Part shown: positions 15,312 to 15,400 of the stretch, piece after piece | Numbering within the stretch: the first letter of the stretch is position 1 | How the letters are laid out: each line of letters begins with the position of its first letter | From: Peptostreptococcus sp. | GTDB taxonomy: Bacteria > Bacillota > Clostridia > Peptostreptococcales > Peptostreptococcaceae | Direction of reading: 5' to 3' | Length of the DNA: 15,400 nt | Assembly: GCA_020025095.1 (NCBI GenBank) | Contig: JAHHSS010000031.1 | Location: forward strand, 1 to 15,400 | Notes under the pieces: generated by a model | What the model saw: only the letters and a program-made list of their open reading frames with translations | Database searches by the model: none | Told to the model about the DNA's origin: nothing | Translations under genes and position numbers: made by a program

Positions 15312-15400
15312 TTTTTTTCATAATTTATACCTTTAAAAATAAAAACTCCTTATTATCTAGCTCCGAACATTACTTAAATATTATGTATATAGACTTATCT

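Overview
The window reads as a low-GC, amino-acid-fermenting clostridium (Bacillota). The proteins resemble those of Clostridioides, Peptostreptococcus and Clostridium sporogenes; I favour the Peptostreptococcaceae, but the sequence alone does not fix the genus. All supported genes lie on the minus strand, so transcription runs from high to low coordinates.

The centre (11252 down to 2800) is an eight-gene operon for the reductive branch of Stickland fermentation, in the order hadA-hadB-hadC-acdB-etfB-etfA-ldhA-hadI. LdhA reduces a 2-oxo acid to the (R)-2-hydroxy acid. HadA moves CoA onto it. HadBC, a [4Fe-4S] dehydratase activated by the ATP-driven HadI, removes water to give a 2-enoyl-CoA. 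AcdB with EtfBA reduces this to the saturated acyl-CoA, probably with electron bifurcation to ferredoxin. The best-known version turns leucine into isocaproate; an aromatic substrate (phenyllactate type) is not excluded. A strong terminator follows hadI. Next come brnQ, a branched-chain amino acid carrier that supports the leucine reading, and a YkvI-family membrane protein cut by the window's left edge.

Upstream of hadA is a 537-base intergenic region with a near-consensus sigma-54 (-24/-12) promoter, several inverted repeats and the terminator of the next gene. That gene (11790-13208) encodes a PAS/AAA+/Fis-type sigma-54 activator, very probably the dedicated regulator of the operon.

The right part (about 13600-14330) is a decayed IS200-like insertion sequence. 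Its tnpA carries three in-frame stops and frame shifts, but the HUH and tyrosine motifs are still legible and terminal hairpins are present. Beyond it lies a PhzF-fold gene (14361-15254) that has lost the family's signature motifs. No rRNA, tRNA or CRISPR array was seen. The core pathway is known biology; the less ordinary points are the operon order, the terminator placed directly before brnQ, the degenerate PhzF protein and the regulatory repeats.
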